Origin: Methanocaldococcaceae archaeon
GTDB taxonomy: Archaea > AGJL01 > Methanococci > Methanococcales > Methanocaldococcaceae
Direction of reading: 5' to 3'
Assembly: GCA_027023665.1 (NCBI GenBank)
Contig: JALVUY010000193.1
Span: forward strand, 1-7,428
Length of the DNA: 7,428 bases
In this document: piece by piece, positions 5,504 through 7,428 of the stretch
How positions within the stretch are numbered: the first letter of the stretch is position 1
How the letters are laid out: each line of letters begins with the position of its first letter
Notes under the pieces: generated by a model
Database searches by the model: none
Told to the model about the DNA's origin: nothing
The model's input: only the letters and a program-made list of their open reading frames with translations
Program-made: the position numbers and the translations under genes

Positions 5504-7327
5504 TTACCTACCCCAGAATATATTATTTGTTAGTTTTTGCATTAATTCCATATATCTTAATAGAGCCTCTTTTTCATCGTTTCTTAATCTATCCATATAT
5601 TTATGATATAGTTCCCTTACATGCTCTTCTGGAACTGCTACATACATAAGATCTCCTTCATCTACATGCCTCTTTAACATAACTTTTCCTTCTATAGCAA
5701 TAGATACTGCCTTTCCAGATTTTGCCTCTTTAACATTTTCTCCTCTGTCTTTTATCTCTCTAACGTAACCAAGTTGCATTCCATCTTCTCTCATTAAAGG
5801 ATACCCTACTTTTAAAGTCCCATATAAAACTTCTACTCCACAAATTGCTGGATCTTTTTGTCTAAATATACAATCTGGCAAAATTCTAACGATTGCTGGT
5901 TTAATAAGCTTTTCAAATTCTTCATATTTCATTCTTTCTTCTTCTTTTTTAACCCATTCTGTAAAGTCCTCAACTAATTTGTAAATTATATTATTTAGAA
6001 ATACTTTTATTTTGTATTTATCTATTTCTTTTTGAGCCTCTGGTAATACTTTTACATTAAAGCCAACAATTGCTCCATACAGAGGATTACTCTGCTTATA
6101 TGAGACAACTTCAATAACATCTTTTTTAGTTATATCTCCAACCTCTGCCTTTTTGATTTTAACTCCAGCCTTTCTCAATTCATTTGCTAAAGCCTCTAAG
6201 GAACCTATAGTATCTGCCTTAATTAAAATTCCTTCCTCATCAACCTCTATCTTTGCCTCTTCAACTTCCTTCATTATCTCCTCTTTTGCCTCCTCTATCT
6301 TATCCTTTGGAACTATTCTAATAGGACAACCTGCAATAACTTTATCTAAATCAGGAGCAGCTATTTTTACCCCAGCGGCGGCTACAACTTCATTTACAGG
6401 CTTAAATTTATCTCTTGGATCTCTCATTTCATCCAATGGTTTTGGCTTTAATAAGGCTTTAATTCTTGTTACTAAAACACCATCTGGCAATCCTACAACT
6501 AAGTAATCTCCTCTTCTTGCAATTCCATCGTATATTATGGCATCTATCGTTGTTCCTAAACCTTTTTCCTCTTTAACCTCTAATATTGTCCCTTTTGCAT
6601 AACCTTCAACATTGAGTTTTAATCTCTTCTCCAAAAACTTCTGTGCTAAACCTGCCACCATCATTAACAAATCTGGAATTCCTTCTCCAGTAATTGCTGA
6701 GACTGGAATTATACAAACTGTCTTTGTAACATCTTGAACTCTTGAATATAAGTCAGCGTCAAATCCAAGTTCATTTAAAGGCTTTATTACATTTTCATAT
6801 AATCTTATTTCAAATTCAGTTAAAGCATTAGGATGTTGAACTTTTTCATTAAAGTTTAATATAAAGGGAACATCCTTAGAATTCCAACCTGGGATTAGAT
6901 CAATTTTATTTGCCGCTACAACAAAAGGAGTTTTATACTGTCTTAAAATATTTACTGCCTCAATTGTCTGTGGCTTAAATCCTTCATTTATATCAACTAC
7001 TAATATGGCTATATCAGCCAAAGATCCTCCTCTTTTTCTTAGAGATGTAAATGCCTCGTGTCCTGGGGTGTCAATAACTAACAATCCTGGAATCTTTAAA
7101 TCAGCCTTTAACATCTTTAATAAGTCTCCACATACTCTTTTTATTACATCTATAGGAATTTCACTCGCTCCAATATGTTGAGTAATTCCTCCCGCTTCCC
7201 TTTTAGCTACTCTCGTTTTTCTGATTTTGTCCAATAGTGTCGTTTTACCGTGATCTACATGACCTAAAACACAAACTATTGGACATCTTAGTTTTTGAAC
7301 ATTATCTTTTGTGTTTTTTTTACCCAT
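5504..7327 (-). CDS. infB: Translation initiation factor aIF5B (IF-2 family GTPase), intein-free
   Basis: aIF5B is the archaeal homologue of bacterial IF2/eukaryotic eIF5B, a ribosome-dependent GTPase promoting subunit joining and initiator tRNA positioning. The 607-residue protein has the GTPase motifs G1 GHVDHGKT (22-29), switch-I Thr49 in GGITQHIGA, G3 DTPGH (86-90), G4 NKID (140-143) and G5 SAITGEG (210-216). The beta-barrel domain II follows, then domain III and a C-terminal barrel ending FWGR. It lacks the long N-terminal extension of bacterial and eukaryotic forms, as expected for archaea. The ATG at 7327 has GAGGGGAT at 7340-7333. The M. jannaschii homologue, as I recall it, carries an intein of over 500 residues in this GTPase region; here the P-loop is uninterrupted. 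It converges on the TPR gene across a 47-bp gap with no obvious terminator. Confidence 0.96.
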   Translation of the reverse strand: MGKKNTKDNVQKLRCPIVCVLGHVDHGKTTLLDKIRKTRVAKREAGGITQHIGASEIPIDVIKRVCGDLLKMLKADLKIPGLLVIDTPGHEAFTSLRKRGGSLADIAILVVDINEGFKPQTIEAVNILRQYKTPFVVAANKIDLIPGWNSKDVPFILNFNEKVQHPNALTEFEIRLYENVIKPLNELGFDADLYSRVQDVTKTVCIIPVSAITGEGIPDLLMMVAGLAQKFLEKRLKLNVEGYAKGTILEVKEEKGLGTTIDAIIYDGIARRGDYLVVGLPDGVLVTRIKALLKPKPLDEMRDPRDKFKPVNEVVAAAGVKIAAPDLDKVIAGCPIRIVPKDKIEEAKEEIMKEVEEAKIEVDEEGILIKADTIGSLEALANELRKAGVKIKKAEVGDITKKDVIEVVSYKQSNPLYGAIVGFNVKVLPEAQKEIDKYKIKVFLNNIIYKLVEDFTEWVKKEEERMKYEEFEKLIKPAIVRILPDCIFRQKDPAICGVEVLYGTLKVGYPLMREDGMQLGYVREIKDRGENVKEAKSGKAVSIAIEGKVMLKRHVDEGDLMYVAVPEEHVRELYHKYMDRLRNDEKEALLRYMELMQKLTNNIFWGR

Positions 7328-7345
7328 AGTAAATCCCCTCTTTCT

Positions 7346-7415
7346 AATTTAGTTACTATCATTATTACAATTAATTTATAAATTTAGTTACTATCATTAT
7401 TACAATTAATTTATA
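7346..7415. repeat. Perfect 35-bp tandem duplication in the infB promoter region
   Basis: The 35 bases at 7346-7380 are repeated exactly at 7381-7415, and a third copy is begun by AAT at 7416-7418. Each unit contains a TATA-like TTTATAAAT core and the expected initiation region for the minus-strand infB gene. The absence of any mismatch points to a recent duplication or ongoing homogenisation. Confidence 0.95.
7374..7383 (-). promoter_or_regulatory. Proximal TATA box of infB
   Basis: ATTTATAAAT on the minus strand lies at the junction of the two 35-bp units. Initiation about 25 bp downstream falls near 7353, giving a leader of about 25 nt, close to those predicted for the por genes. The box is a palindrome, so direction is inferred from the gene. 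Confidence 0.55.
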
Positions 7416-7418
7416 AAT
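7409..7418 (-). promoter_or_regulatory. Distal TATA box of infB
   Basis: The second copy of ATTTATAAAT, exactly 35 bp upstream of the proximal one, with GTATT on its 5' side instead of repeat sequence. It predicts initiation near 7388 and a leader of about 60 nt. Its 5' flank is the original upstream context, so it may be the stronger of the two. Confidence 0.5.
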
Positions 7419-7428
7419 ACTTTAATAT

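Noticed and set aside
6153..6506. Open frame of 117 codons antisense to infB
   Set aside because: Its Ser/Ala/Ile-rich sequence mirrors the Lys/Glu-rich infB codons, and infB is a complete, conserved gene here.

Overview
The window looks like chromosome of a hyperthermophilic methanogen of the genus Methanocaldococcus, close to but distinct from M. jannaschii. It is very AT-rich and rich in AGA/ATA codons. It has archaeal TTTATATA promoter boxes and GGTGA/GGAGG ribosome binding sites. The gene order is one I recall from M. jannaschii: porG-porD-porA-porB-porE-porF, a TPR protein, then infB (aIF5B) on the opposite strand. This species assignment is inference from memory, not from a search.

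Positions 1-210 are a non-coding leader with a good archaeal TATA box and several short repeats that could be operators. Positions 211-3227 encode the four subunits of pyruvate:ferredoxin oxidoreductase: PorG (gamma), PorD (delta, 2x[4Fe-4S]), PorA (alpha) and PorB (beta, TPP-binding). Positions 3403-4329 encode PorE and PorF, two paralogous 16-cysteine polyferredoxins that serve the enzyme as electron carriers. In an autotrophic methanogen the complex mainly makes pyruvate from acetyl-CoA and CO2.

The 175-bp gap between porB and porE is the most unusual part. It holds two tight hairpins followed by a second copy of the last 12 codons plus stop of porB. That copy differs from the real gene end only at four synonymous third positions. 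It looks like the scar of an insertion or recombination that displaced the old gene end and rebuilt a new one. A fresh TATA box for porE lies directly downstream.

Positions 4471-5456 encode a nine-repeat TPR protein broken into two frames at a run of 11 A. The in-frame heptamer there is A AAA AAG, so decay, sequencing error and programmed or transcriptional slippage are all possible. Positions 5504-7327 (minus strand) encode a complete, intein-free aIF5B. Its core promoter, at the right edge of the window, is duplicated as a perfect 35-bp tandem repeat. No RNA genes, CRISPR arrays or transposase genes were seen, and no gene-free stretch exceeds about 210 bases.
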